Notes under the pieces: model-generated
What the model saw: only the letters and a program-made list of their open reading frames with translations
The model's database searches: none
What the model was told of the DNA's origin: nothing
Program-made: the position numbers and the translations under genes
Source: Gemmatimonadota bacterium
Lineage (GTDB): Bacteria; Gemmatimonadota; Gemmatimonadetes; Gemmatimonadales; GWC2-71-9
Length of the DNA: 47,800 nucleotides
Assembly: GCA_029262155.1 (NCBI GenBank)
Contig: JAJCZW010000150.1
Location: 1 to 47,800, forward strand
Reading direction: 5' to 3'
Shown: piece by piece, positions 9,622 through 17,294 of the stretch
Layout of the letters: every line of letters starts with the position of its first letter
How positions within the stretch are numbered: position 1 is the first letter of the stretch

Positions 9622-9953
9622 CGTCCCTCCACGACCGCAGCGATCAACAGATCACCCGCGGTCTGCTCTCCCGCGACGATCACTTGGGCCGAAACCGAGG
9701 CCGGTGCCGCAGGCTCAACCGTCCGGCGACCACCCAACGCGACCCATCCCAGAACCGCAGCCGCCACGCCAGCGGCAACCAAGCCCGGGCGTGACCATCG
9801 TGAGAGCGATTCCCAAGGCGACTCCACCAGCGCGTCACGCAATGCTCTGCGGAGGCGCACGATGAACGCGGCGGAGTCGGGGCCAGTCAGATGTTCTCGC
9901 AAGAGCCGGCCGAGCGTCTCGTCGGGACGAGACTCAAAAGGAGATTCGCTCAT
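9618..9953 (-). CDS. Short single-pass membrane protein, probable anti-sigma factor
   Basis: 111 residues: a charged cytoplasmic segment (1-55), one membrane helix (about 56-74) and a small periplasmic tail. No zinc-binding His-Cys-Cys motif of the ZAS type is present. ATGA overlaps join it to the sigma gene upstream (9950-9953) and the Spy-like gene downstream (9618-9621). Short one-helix anti-sigma factors such as CnrY have this topology. The assignment rests on position and topology; no conserved anti-sigma motif was found. Confidence 0.7.
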   Translation of the reverse strand: MSESPFESRPDETLGRLLREHLTGPDSAAFIVRLRRALRDALVESPWESLSRWSRPGLVAAGVAAAVLGWVALGGRRTVEPAAPASVSAQVIVAGEQTAGDLLIAAVVEGR

Positions 9954-10528
9954 GTCGCCTCCATGAAAGGAGCCAAAGTCTGTCGCAATGCCCTTCGGGC
10001 ATGAAAGACGTACGATCGCACTGTTCCCTCAGGTACCCCAAGAATGTCGGCAATCTCTGCATGGCTATACCCTTCGACATCGAACAAGACCACTGCCACG
10101 CGTTGTTTCTCCGGCAGGTCGGCGAGGCCCTGATCGAGTCGGGCTCGAAGCAGGGCATGATCCGTTGCCTGGTCGGGTCGGACTTCGGACGATTCGGCTC
10201 TCGCCGGAATCTCCTCGGTACGTCGAACCTGACGCCGTCGAAGGGCATCTAAGGCGGCGTTCGACACGATCCGCATCAGCCACGGTCGAAAGGGCCGCTG
10301 GGGATCGAATCGCGCGATGGCTCGCCAGGCCGCCAGCATGCCATCCTGCACGACGTCGTCTGCGTCTTCCTGATTCCGCACCACCGCTATCGCAACCCGA
10401 CGGGCAACCAACGCATGTCGCTCCACGAGGCGCCCAAATGCCTCAGCATCGCCGGCAACGGCCGCTTGAGCATCCAGCGCTTCGTCCACATCGAGAGTAC
10501 GCGGCGGGGTGTGAGAATGTTGAGTCAT
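9950..10528 (-). CDS. RNA polymerase ECF sigma factor
   Basis: 192 residues. Region 2 (about 28-95) carries the DADDVVQDGMLAAWR and PWLMRIVSNAALDALR stretches. Region 4 (about 128-182) carries the LPEKQRVAVVLFDVEGYSH and VPEGTVRSYVFHARR helix-turn-helix. The ATG follows an AGAGGGG ribosome site. It opens the operon that continues through an anti-sigma-like protein, a Spy-like protein, TolC, ATPase, adaptor and permease. It probably drives its own operon and an envelope regulon. I could not identify a convincing ECF promoter in the 61 bases upstream. Confidence 0.93.
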   Translation of the reverse strand: MTQHSHTPPRTLDVDEALDAQAAVAGDAEAFGRLVERHALVARRVAIAVVRNQEDADDVVQDGMLAAWRAIARFDPQRPFRPWLMRIVSNAALDALRRRQVRRTEEIPARAESSEVRPDQATDHALLRARLDQGLADLPEKQRVAVVLFDVEGYSHAEIADILGVPEGTVRSYVFHARRALRQTLAPFMEAT

Positions 10529-10589
10529 GGCCCCTCTGGCGGGCGCCGGGGGGTGGGATACAACCAGACCAGCGGAATCGATGGCGGAG

Positions 10590-11174
10590 TCACACCCCGC
10601 TCAGGCCAAGCACCGTTTCGTGGGGTACGAGCGCATCGCGAACCATCTCGACCAGTTCGTCCAGGGGGACGTCAAGCTCGTCCGCCCCAATCCGCACATC
10701 TTCCCGGTTCACGCCCCGAGCGAACGCCTTGTCCTTCAACTTCTTCTTGACGCTTGACACCTTCACATCCGCCAAGCTTTTCGATGGACGCACGAGGGCA
10801 CACGCGGTGAGGAACCCACTTAACTCATCGACGGCAAACAGGGCTCGTGCCAGAGGCGTATCGCGGGGAACTCCGGTGTAGTTGGCGTGCCCCAGAACCG
10901 CCCGACACCACGGCTCGGGAAACCCCAGGGATCGGAGATGCCGGACCCCTTCCGCGGGGTGCCCCTGATCAGCGGCATGGTCCGCATTGGGATAGCGCTC
11001 GTAATCGTAGTCGTGCACCAATCCAACCATACCCCACGCCTCGGGGTCTTCTCCATAACGCACCGCCATCGCACGCATCGCGATTTCGACCGCCAGCATA
11101 TGGCGTCGCAGTGACTCCGATGTGGTGAACTCATGCACGAGCGCCAGCACTCTCTCGCGAGTCCACTCGCTCAT
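10590..11174 (-). CDS. HD-domain metal-dependent hydrolase
   Basis: 194 residues of the HD superfamily. The first His is in RRHMLAVE, the HD doublet is in LVHDYDYE, then a His in QGHPAEG and another in LGHAN, the usual metal ligands of one-domain HD proteins. Family members are phosphohydrolases acting on nucleotides or similar compounds; the substrate is unknown. The ATG overlaps the stop of the DUF6941-like gene by ATGA (11171-11174). It is the last gene of the cyclophilin operon and lies 61 bases before the sigma gene, so read-through into that operon is possible. Confidence 0.85.
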   Translation of the reverse strand: MSEWTRERVLALVHEFTTSESLRRHMLAVEIAMRAMAVRYGEDPEAWGMVGLVHDYDYERYPNADHAADQGHPAEGVRHLRSLGFPEPWCRAVLGHANYTGVPRDTPLARALFAVDELSGFLTACALVRPSKSLADVKVSSVKKKLKDKAFARGVNREDVRIGADELDVPLDELVEMVRDALVPHETVLGLSGV

Positions 11175-11611
11175 CGTTCTTCCCTCGTGGTCGGGCTCGC
11201 GTCCGTTCCCTTCTGTTCCAAAATCGACGCCGAAAGTGGGACCCGTTTGGCTTCAGCCTCACCCAGGTCGATCTGGAAGTGATACAGTCCTGCGCGCGGC
11301 AGGGGGACATCAAAGACCAAGACGGCCCCAGCCTCAATTTCGGTAACCCCAGCCGGAGGCTCGCCAAACTGCACGGTCCCATCCCCTCCAAGGAGTTCCT
11401 CTCCATCGTCAGCGAGAAACCGGATACGAATGTGATGTTGGCCAATCTCGGTCCGCCGGCCACTCACCCGCAGTACGAGGTGTGTCTTGGTATGCAAGGT
11501 GGGAAATTGTTCTACCCACACGTGCTGGAACATCCCTAACACTGAGAGTTTCCCGTGTTGGTCGATCAGGGCATAGTCAGCGAGAACCGCGAAATCGATT
11601 TGCAGAATCAA
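11171..11611 (-). CDS. DUF6941-like protein of unknown function
   Basis: About 146 residues. The N-terminal pattern ([20 protein letters not shown]) and the beta-rich body ending with [13 protein letters not shown] resemble the DUF6941 family, whose function is unknown to me. The real start is probably the TTG at 11611, which shares TTGA with the cyclophilin stop and has a GGTGAG element upstream. The open frame continues to 11824 but only as a shadow of cyclophilin. It has no signal peptide or membrane helix, so it is probably cytoplasmic. Confidence 0.75.
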   Translation of the reverse strand: MILQIDFAVLADYALIDQHGKLSVLGMFQHVWVEQFPTLHTKTHLVLRVSGRRTEIGQHHIRIRFLADDGEELLGGDGTVQFGEPPAGVTEIEAGAVLVFDVPLPRAGLYHFQIDLGEAEAKRVPLSASILEQKGTDASPTTREER

Positions 11612-12054
11612 CTCACCGTGATGAAAATGATCTCGTCGTGCTGCTGAATTGCGTGCACGACATCCAATCCGTCGGTCACCTGGCCAAACACGGTGTGCAC
11701 CCCATCCAGGTGGCGTTGGGGGCCGTGGCAGATAAAGAATTGGCTGCCGCCGGTATCCTTGCCGGCATGGGCCATCGAGAGACTCCCCTCCACATGGGTA
11801 TGGGTATTCCGGTCGGTCTCGCATTTGATCTTGTACCCGGGGCCACCGGTGCCGACCCGAGAGTTTTTCGGGTCCCGCGACAGGGGATCACCTCCCTGAA
11901 TCATGAAATTGGGAATCACGCGATGAAACCGCGTCCCATTGTAAAACTCTTCGCGGGCGAGTTTGAGGAAATTCTCAACGGTTTCTGGCACCTCGTCATC
12001 ATACAATTCGACGACCATTGTGCCGTGCGTGGTCTCGATTCGGGCCGTACTCAT
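11608..12054 (-). CDS. Peptidyl-prolyl cis-trans isomerase, cyclophilin type
   Basis: 148 residues, a compact cytoplasmic cyclophilin without signal peptide. Active-site landmarks are present: [14 protein letters not shown] with the catalytic Arg, GSQFFI, and the [12 protein letters not shown] stretch; the Trp of human cyclophilin is His here, as in many bacterial forms. It catalyses proline isomerisation during protein folding. I chose the ATG at 12054 with an AGGGG site before it; an ATG seven codons earlier is weaker. It starts an operon with a DUF6941-like gene and an HD hydrolase. Confidence 0.93.
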   Translation of the reverse strand: MSTARIETTHGTMVVELYDDEVPETVENFLKLAREEFYNGTRFHRVIPNFMIQGGDPLSRDPKNSRVGTGGPGYKIKCETDRNTHTHVEGSLSMAHAGKDTGGSQFFICHGPQRHLDGVHTVFGQVTDGLDVVHAIQQHDEIIFITVS

Positions 12055-12072
12055 CGTTGCCCCTGATCCTTT

Positions 12073-12101
12073 CAAGAAAGAAGAGCGTCTCCAACACGCT
12101 C
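12073..12101 (-). terminator. Intrinsic terminator after the endonuclease III gene
   Basis: On the minus strand GAGCGT and ACGCTC form a six-base stem around a seven-base loop (12083-12101), followed directly by TTCTTTCTTG. It lies about 60 bases downstream of the nth stop and 20 bases before the cyclophilin ATG. It separates the two operons or partially attenuates read-through between them. Confidence 0.6.
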
Positions 12102-12158
12102 GGTCAATTCGAGATCAATCAGTAGAAGTCTACGCCCGAAACGATGCCATCCCAAGGC

Positions 12159-12833
12159 CTATACCGTAGAGGAAGGACAGTCAGGGCTGAGTGGACAGTC
12201 GGCGCAACGGGGTCGACGGGCGATACACACCGCCCTGCCGTGGCTAATGAGAAGGTGGGAGATAAGGGTCCAATCCTTCTTGGGGATGAGCACCATGAGG
12301 TCCCGTTCGACTTTGACCGGGTCGGTAGCGGTGGTGAGTCCAAGCAACCGACTGATCCGTCCGACGTGGGTATCGACCGTAATGCCGGCATTGATACCAA
12401 ACGCGTTCCCGAGGACAACATTGGCCGTCTTGCGGCCGACACCAGGCAAGACCTGGAGTTCCTCCATGCTCTGTGGCACCTGACCCCCATGCTGCTCGAC
12501 CAGCGCGCGCGCCATTCCGATGAGATTCTTCGCCTTCATCCGGAAGAATCCGGTCGATCGAATCAAGGATTCCAATTCGGCAATGTCAGCGTCCGCAAGG
12601 TCACCGGCGGTTGGATACCGAGCGAAGAGTGCCGGGGTGGTCAGGTTCACGCGGACATCGGTACACTGGGCACTGAGGATGGTCGCGACAAGGAGTTGGT
12701 AGGGGGTCCGGTGTTCGAGGGCACAGTCGGCGTCGGGATAGGCACGCTTCAACCGGCGGAGTATCGCTCGGGCCCTCGCAACGACGTCTTTCGACGGTGC
12801 CTTGGATGCCTTTCGTCGACGGGAACCTGCCAT
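12159..12833 (-). CDS. nth: Endonuclease III (DNA glycosylase/AP lyase)
   Basis: 224 residues. The helix-hairpin-helix motif with its catalytic Lys ([13 protein letters not shown]), the catalytic Asp (VDTHVGR) and the C-terminal iron-sulfur motif C-x6-C-x2-C-x5-C are all present. The enzyme removes oxidised pyrimidines and cuts at abasic sites in base-excision repair. A basic N-terminal tail of about 20 residues precedes the core. The ATG shares one base with the stop of the PolX-type gene (12833), linking two repair-type genes in one operon. Confidence 0.96.
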   Translation of the reverse strand: MAGSRRRKASKAPSKDVVARARAILRRLKRAYPDADCALEHRTPYQLLVATILSAQCTDVRVNLTTPALFARYPTAGDLADADIAELESLIRSTGFFRMKAKNLIGMARALVEQHGGQVPQSMEELQVLPGVGRKTANVVLGNAFGINAGITVDTHVGRISRLLGLTTATDPVKVERDLMVLIPKKDWTLISHLLISHGRAVCIARRPRCADCPLSPDCPSSTV

Positions 12834-14563
12834 CAGCGGTGTCTGCGGCTCCGAGCGAACTCCAGGAACCCATCCACACTGCGGGTGTTCAAGATATCCG
12901 CTGAACCCAGACCACCCTTCCGAGCCATGGCGACGCCATACTCCATGTGGGCCAAGCCTGCCGGGCTGTGGGCATCCGCACCGATGCTGATCATCACACC
13001 CATCTCCCGCGCCTGCCCGAGCAACCGCCAATCAAGATCGAGACGATGCGGATCGGCATTGATTTCAATAGCCACTCCCACCTCGGCGGCCCGGACGAAG
13101 ATCGCCTCAAAATCCAGAGGATAGGGATCGCGGGACAACAGGAGACGGCCACTCGGATGCCCGAGAATCGTGACGTAGGGGCTGTCGAGGGCGGCGAGCA
13201 CCCGCGCGGTCATCCCATCGCGATCCAGGCCGAAGCGGCTGTGGACCGACGCGATAACGAAGTCGAACCTCGCGAGGACATCTTCCTCATAATCCAGCCG
13301 ACCGTCAGGAAGGATATCCGCCTCAATGCCCTTCAAAATGCGGAAGGTTCCTAACCTCGTATTGGCATCGTCGATTTCATCCCACTGCCTCGGAAGATCT
13401 TCGACTCGAATGCCGCCAGCGTAGGCCGCACTCTGTGAGTGATCGGTAATGCCCAGGTAACGATAGTTGGCGTCGCGACAGGCGAGGGCCAACTCCTCTG
13501 CAGTTGTCGTCCCATCGGAGTAGCGGGTATGACAGTGCAGGAGCCCCACGACGTCCGCTCCCCCCACCAGCGGCGGGACGCCTTCGGCATACCGCTTCGT
13601 TTCCCCATTGCCTTCCCGCAGTTCAGGGGGAATGCACGGAAGATGTAACTGCTGGTAGACGGTGGGCTCATCCGGAGTGGGGACAAAGGCACTCCCGCGC
13701 CAGAGGGCGCCCCCACGCAACGTCAATCCGTGGATGTCCGCGAGCGTGACGAGCTCCGCGATGTGACCCTCACTCCCGGTCGCCTGGATCAGCACCACCC
13801 CCACGTTCGCCGCCGTGGTCACAATCACCCGCGCCGTGGCGCCACCGGCCACCCGTACGGTGGCCACCCGCTCGTCATGTTCCGCGATTTCACTGATGCC
13901 CGGCACAGCACCGAGGGCCACAAAAACATCACTGGGTGGCACTTCGGCCACCACGACGATCACCAATTCACGCACAACTTCCATCCAGCGCCGGACCTCA
14001 CCGGCGGCCATGACATCCACCACGCCGGACACCGCTCGCAACGCCTCAATAATGCGATCGGCCTCGTCGCGAGCATGATGACAGAGCCTGTATTCGCTGG
14101 CCCGACGAAGATAGGCAATTCCCTTGAGGATGTTCTCGCAGGTCTTGGGGCCAAACCCGGGGAGTTCGGCGAGGCGACCACTCTTTGCGGCGGCTTCCAA
14201 CTCGGGAATGGAATCGATATCCAACCGATCATGGATTTGCCGAATCTTGGCGATGCCGAGTCCCGAAATCGCGAGCATCTCAACCAACCCTGGCGCCACC
14301 TGTCCGCGGAGGTCATCGAGAACCGCCGATCGCCCGGTCTCGGCTAGGTCATTCACTATTTTGAGTATGGCCGGTCCGATGCCGCGGGTCGACGCTAACG
14401 TCCCATCGGAGAGAGCTGCCGTGAGTTCGCCGTGGAGCCCACTGACCGTGCGGGCTGCCGTCTGGAACGCACGTACCCGAAACGGATTCTCCCCAACGAG
14501 TTGCATCATCGAGGCGATCTGATCGAGCGCCTGGGCGACTGCGGCTTTGTCTGCTCGCATCAC
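12833..14563 (-). CDS. PolX/PHP-family protein with a degenerate polymerase centre
   Basis: 576 residues in the order of bacterial PolX: an N-terminal 8-kDa-like domain, helix-hairpin-helix motifs (about 58-65, 98-105, 133-140), palm and thumb (about 180-320) and a C-terminal PHP domain (335-576). The palm residues expected as DxD are ELV at 199-201, and the third Asp position holds Arg (about 245). The GS dipeptide is GE, so nucleotide transfer is unlikely. PHP metal ligands are all visible (HCH 343-345, D350, H375, E414, H441, H469, D530, H532), so nuclease activity may remain. The start is a GTG overlapping the upstream stop; an ATG one codon later is equally possible. Confidence 0.9.
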   Translation of the reverse strand: MMRADKAAVAQALDQIASMMQLVGENPFRVRAFQTAARTVSGLHGELTAALSDGTLASTRGIGPAILKIVNDLAETGRSAVLDDLRGQVAPGLVEMLAISGLGIAKIRQIHDRLDIDSIPELEAAAKSGRLAELPGFGPKTCENILKGIAYLRRASEYRLCHHARDEADRIIEALRAVSGVVDVMAAGEVRRWMEVVRELVIVVVAEVPPSDVFVALGAVPGISEIAEHDERVATVRVAGGATARVIVTTAANVGVVLIQATGSEGHIAELVTLADIHGLTLRGGALWRGSAFVPTPDEPTVYQQLHLPCIPPELREGNGETKRYAEGVPPLVGGADVVGLLHCHTRYSDGTTTAEELALACRDANYRYLGITDHSQSAAYAGGIRVEDLPRQWDEIDDANTRLGTFRILKGIEADILPDGRLDYEEDVLARFDFVIASVHSRFGLDRDGMTARVLAALDSPYVTILGHPSGRLLLSRDPYPLDFEAIFVRAAEVGVAIEINADPHRLDLDWRLLGQAREMGVMISIGADAHSPAGLAHMEYGVAMARKGGLGSADILNTRSVDGFLEFARSRRHR

Positions 14564-15228
14564 GGTTCGGCTCCCAGCACCTTGGTTCGCGTGTTGTGCA
14601 CCCGCCAGATGAGGGCCAGCAGTTCCTCCATGCCTGTCACGCCAAACAAACCTGCGTCATGCCCCCCCGGAAGAGTCGAATCGAAGAGAGGTGTCCCATC
14701 GAGCCGGGCCAGGTCCGTGGGGACACTCCCCTCAACCTCAACCACGGTAATCCCACGACGACCGGGATGAAATCCGAACACCGCCACCGCATGGATACGC
14801 TCCGATCGGGGCAGAATGAAGGCACCATCCATCGGCTCTGCCGGTCGTCCCTCGACCGGCGTACCCCAGACTCGCTGGGGTGGGAGACGGAGATAATACG
14901 TCGCCAGACCTCCCTCCCAAGGTGGTGATGCCGCAGAGGACAACGCCACACGCAATCCATCCTCGTCGAGGGTGTAGTCATGCGTCCCATCGATCCAATA
15001 GAGATACGCGGCGTGGACCAATGCGACAAATGGATCGATCGCGTCACCCAGTCCTTCTTCCGGTCGAATCGCATGAAGGAGTTCTACCGTGGACTGTGCC
15101 AACAAGAAGGCATCCCGGTCGCGAGGGTCCACCTCTGCCTCGGCCAAGCTCACGCGAAGGGTCGGGAACCGCTCGGTCAGGAATTCGCCGAAAAGGTGAT
15201 GAAACGGTGTGCTGCGGGGTTCATCCAT
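14560..15228 (-). CDS. Conserved hypothetical protein
   Basis: 222 residues with no signal peptide, membrane helix or motif I recognise. The composition is acidic and soluble, with a helical first half and a beta-rich second half containing GGLATYYLRLPPQRVWG. It overlaps the alpha/beta hydrolase upstream by eight bases and the PolX-type gene downstream by three or four, so it is firmly inside the hydrolase-PolX-nth operon. Coding is supported by these tight junctions and by codon use like its neighbours. No function is proposed. Confidence 0.75.
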   Translation of the reverse strand: MDEPRSTPFHHLFGEFLTERFPTLRVSLAEAEVDPRDRDAFLLAQSTVELLHAIRPEEGLGDAIDPFVALVHAAYLYWIDGTHDYTLDEDGLRVALSSAASPPWEGGLATYYLRLPPQRVWGTPVEGRPAEPMDGAFILPRSERIHAVAVFGFHPGRRGITVVEVEGSVPTDLARLDGTPLFDSTLPGGHDAGLFGVTGMEELLALIWRVHNTRTKVLGAEP

Positions 15229-16051
15229 GCGGGAGGAACCGATGCAATGCCTCGAAGAACGGCTGCGGGGCCTCCAGATACGGAACGTGGCCGCAGGCCG
15301 GTATGGGGACGAATTCAGCTCCTATTCCGTCCGCCAATGTTCGGGATGCGTCAATCGGAATCGGATCGTCCTCGCCGTGGAGCACAATCCCAGGCACGGT
15401 CACCTCTGCCAAACGTGGCCGGAGATCAAAATCACCGAGACTCGTCCAAACCTCCTGCTGGGTTCGGCCGGTGACGCGAAACGGGGTCAGATCGGCCGCG
15501 AGAGATGGGTCATGAAAATACCCAGCGACAGTTAGGGCAAACGACCGTTGTTGATAGCGCTCCGGATCGGTGTCGCGAAGTCCGCTGGCCTGCAATGCAT
15601 TCCGGGCTTCGACGATTGAGGCCGCTCGGCTGCGCGCCGCAAACCGTTCTTCGAAGGCCACGCGAGCAGCTCGCCAGGAAGGCGCGGGGGATACCAGGGC
15701 CAGACGCTCCACCTTGTCAGGGTGTTCGAGCGCGTAGAGCAACGCAAGGAGACCACCCCACGAGTACCCGGCAAGCGTCAAACGCTCCAATCCCCAGATC
15801 ACCCGGAGATCCTCGAGGTCGGCGACCTGCTCCCGCCAACCGACCGGTGTCTCCCTGGGAACAGCCGAGCGTCCGCCACCCCGTTGGTCGTAGTAGATGA
15901 GGGTGCGGTTGATCGCCAAGGCGTCGAACCCCGGCAGGAGATAGTCGTGGTGAGCGCCAGGTCCACCGTGGAGCACGACTGTTTCTGGGCCGGTGCCGAT
16001 TCGACGCTCAAAGAGTCGGACGGTCGCGAGATCGCGCCATCTTGTCATCAC
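15221..16051 (-). CDS. Alpha/beta hydrolase, proline iminopeptidase-like
   Basis: 276 residues. HGGPG (oxyanion hole, about 28-32), the nucleophile elbow GYSWGG with its Ser (about 96), an Asp in HGEDDPIPID and a late His in CGHVPYLE give a complete triad. The HGGPG motif is typical of proline iminopeptidase-like enzymes, but the same fold covers esterases and lactonases. No signal peptide is present, so the enzyme is cytoplasmic. The start is GTG at 16051 or ATG at 16048, with no strong ribosome site. It is the first gene of the operon leading to PolX and nth. Confidence 0.9.
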   Translation of the reverse strand: MMTRWRDLATVRLFERRIGTGPETVVLHGGPGAHHDYLLPGFDALAINRTLIYYDQRGGGRSAVPRETPVGWREQVADLEDLRVIWGLERLTLAGYSWGGLLALLYALEHPDKVERLALVSPAPSWRAARVAFEERFAARSRAASIVEARNALQASGLRDTDPERYQQRSFALTVAGYFHDPSLAADLTPFRVTGRTQQEVWTSLGDFDLRPRLAEVTVPGIVLHGEDDPIPIDASRTLADGIGAEFVPIPACGHVPYLEAPQPFFEALHRFLPHG

Positions 16052-16334
16052 GGTGAGTTCATGCTCGCTAGGCTAATGATTGCAAGGGTGTCGCCTGATC
16101 GTATAATAAACCGGGGCGGAGACATCTGATGATCAACCAGCGACAGACGGCCAGTCGAGGAGCGTGCGCAGAACCGGATGGTGCGTAGCTGGCGGCCGAA
16201 TGCCTTGCACGGTCTGGTGGAGGTGGGCACCCCGGCGCGCGAGATGCCCTTGGGACACTGGAACGAGAATCTGGGGTGACGCCCGATCTACGGACGGCGA
16301 TGCAACGGTTCCCGGATGAGTCGAGACCGATTCG
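16052..16334. other. Gap of about 280 bases without a convincing gene
   Basis: No frame here looks like an intact gene. A minus-strand frame without a clear start is open for about 70 codons down to 16134 and ends in a sequence with HHPVLRTLLDWPSVAG, which could be the tail of a decayed gene. A plus-strand frame overlapping it is also open for about 48 codons. A consensus plus-strand promoter sits at 16080-16107. I cannot decide between a gene relic, a small RNA and plain spacer. Confidence 0.35.
16080..16107 (+). promoter_or_regulatory. Sigma-70-like promoter with no obvious gene
   Basis: TTGCAA (16080-16085) and a perfect TATAAT (16102-16107) are spaced by 16 bases on the plus strand. Transcription would start near 16114, run into the gene-free gap and then antisense to the glyoxalase-fold gene. 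On the minus strand the same bases do not give a good promoter for the hydrolase gene. Confidence 0.4.
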
Positions 16335-16736
16335 CTACGGGGCGGTCGAGATCGTCAGTTTAAATCCGTCAGGGTCTGTCACCGCGAACCCGCGTCCACC
16401 CCACGGAAAATCTTCCGGTTCTCCATCCAATGTCACGCCCGCCGCTTTAGCGCGGGCGGCCAGCGCGTCTACATCAACATCCTTTTGAATCTCGAGCCAG
16501 AGTCGTATGCCAACGCCTTTGACCCGATCCATCCCCTTGGCACCGTCGTCCTGACTCAAGCCAAGTTTTGCGTCGCCGGCTTGGAACATGATCCCGAGTA
16601 GCTTGCCGTCCTCCTCCCACCGGTGCTCGATGCTGAAACCGAGTCCTTCGTAGAAGCTGATACTCTTCGAAAGATCATTTACCGTAAGGCCAGGCATGAT
16701 CTTCTGGGCGTTGAGTGTGTCTTCGGTCGTCGTCAT
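16335..16736 (-). CDS. Glyoxalase/bleomycin-resistance (VOC) family protein
   Basis: 133 residues, one VOC module with two beta-alpha-beta-beta-beta units. Typical features are the opening LTVNDLSKSISFYEGLGF and the ending GGRGFAVTDPDGFKLTI. The metal-ligand positions of true glyoxalase I are not all obvious, so it may bind rather than convert a small molecule, or be a dioxygenase-like member. GGAGAG lies four bases before the ATG. It stands alone, with 100 bases separating it from the GAF gene upstream on the same strand. Confidence 0.88.
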   Translation of the reverse strand: MTTTEDTLNAQKIMPGLTVNDLSKSISFYEGLGFSIEHRWEEDGKLLGIMFQAGDAKLGLSQDDGAKGMDRVKGVGIRLWLEIQKDVDVDALAARAKAAGVTLDGEPEDFPWGGRGFAVTDPDGFKLTISTAP

Positions 16737-16836
16737 GGTCTCTCCGGGAAATTAGTAATCCTATGGAGATACTGCACCGGAGGTAGACACGCAACCAGAT
16801 GACCAACCGTTACACTTTCCCCTTCCGGGCTAGCGC

Positions 16837-17292
16837 CTACAGCAGAATCGCCAACGCATCTGCCACCTTCCGCACCGCCCCTACCTCCTCCGCCGCAAAC
16901 GGACCGGTCTGATCACTATCCACATCGATCTGTCCCAAAATCAGCGGACCCCGGCGAATCAGTACCACCAGTTCCGATTTCGTCTCCAGGTTGCACGCCA
17001 AGTAGTTCCCGATCGCCTGGACATCCCCCACATTCTGATCCTCGCCGGTAGCGACTGCGGTGCCACACACTCCCTTCCCAACCGGAATCCGGGTGTGATC
17101 GGTCACTCTCCCGGCGAACGCCGCCAGCACCAGCTCCTCACCTTGCAACATGTAGAGGTAGACCGATGTGTACGGTGTCCCGGCGGCTTGAATCCTGTCG
17201 GCCGCGAGTTGCAGCAGCTCCGCTCGACTGGTGTCGTGTGTGAAGGCTCCTCGGAGCGCTGCAACTAGGCGATCGGCGTCGAGCACAGGCAC
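16837..17292 (-). CDS. GAF-domain protein, free methionine-R-sulfoxide reductase-like
   Basis: 151 residues, one GAF domain. The stretch RIPVGKGVCGTAVATG followed by YLACNLETKSELVV and a DVDSD near the end follows the layout of MsrC/YebR, which reduces free methionine-R-sulfoxide. Two of the three conserved Cys are present (about residues 76 and 99). The position before TRIP, usually the first Cys, is not Cys here, and the usual HIACD is YLACN. Activity is therefore uncertain. It starts two bases after the M28 peptidase stop, so the two are co-transcribed. Confidence 0.82.
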   Translation of the reverse strand: MPVLDADRLVAALRGAFTHDTSRAELLQLAADRIQAAGTPYTSVYLYMLQGEELVLAAFAGRVTDHTRIPVGKGVCGTAVATGEDQNVGDVQAIGNYLACNLETKSELVVLIRRGPLILGQIDVDSDQTGPFAAEEVGAVRKVADALAILL

Positions 17293-17294
17293 GG

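Noticed and set aside
9988-10881. Plus-strand open frame of 297 codons across the sigma-factor region
   Set aside because: Antisense to the sigma and HD-hydrolase genes; Arg/Pro-rich composition typical of shadow frames.
16048-16230. Minus-strand 60-codon frame upstream of the hydrolase
   Set aside because: No ribosome site, Arg/Ser-rich, overlaps the hydrolase start; at most part of a relic.
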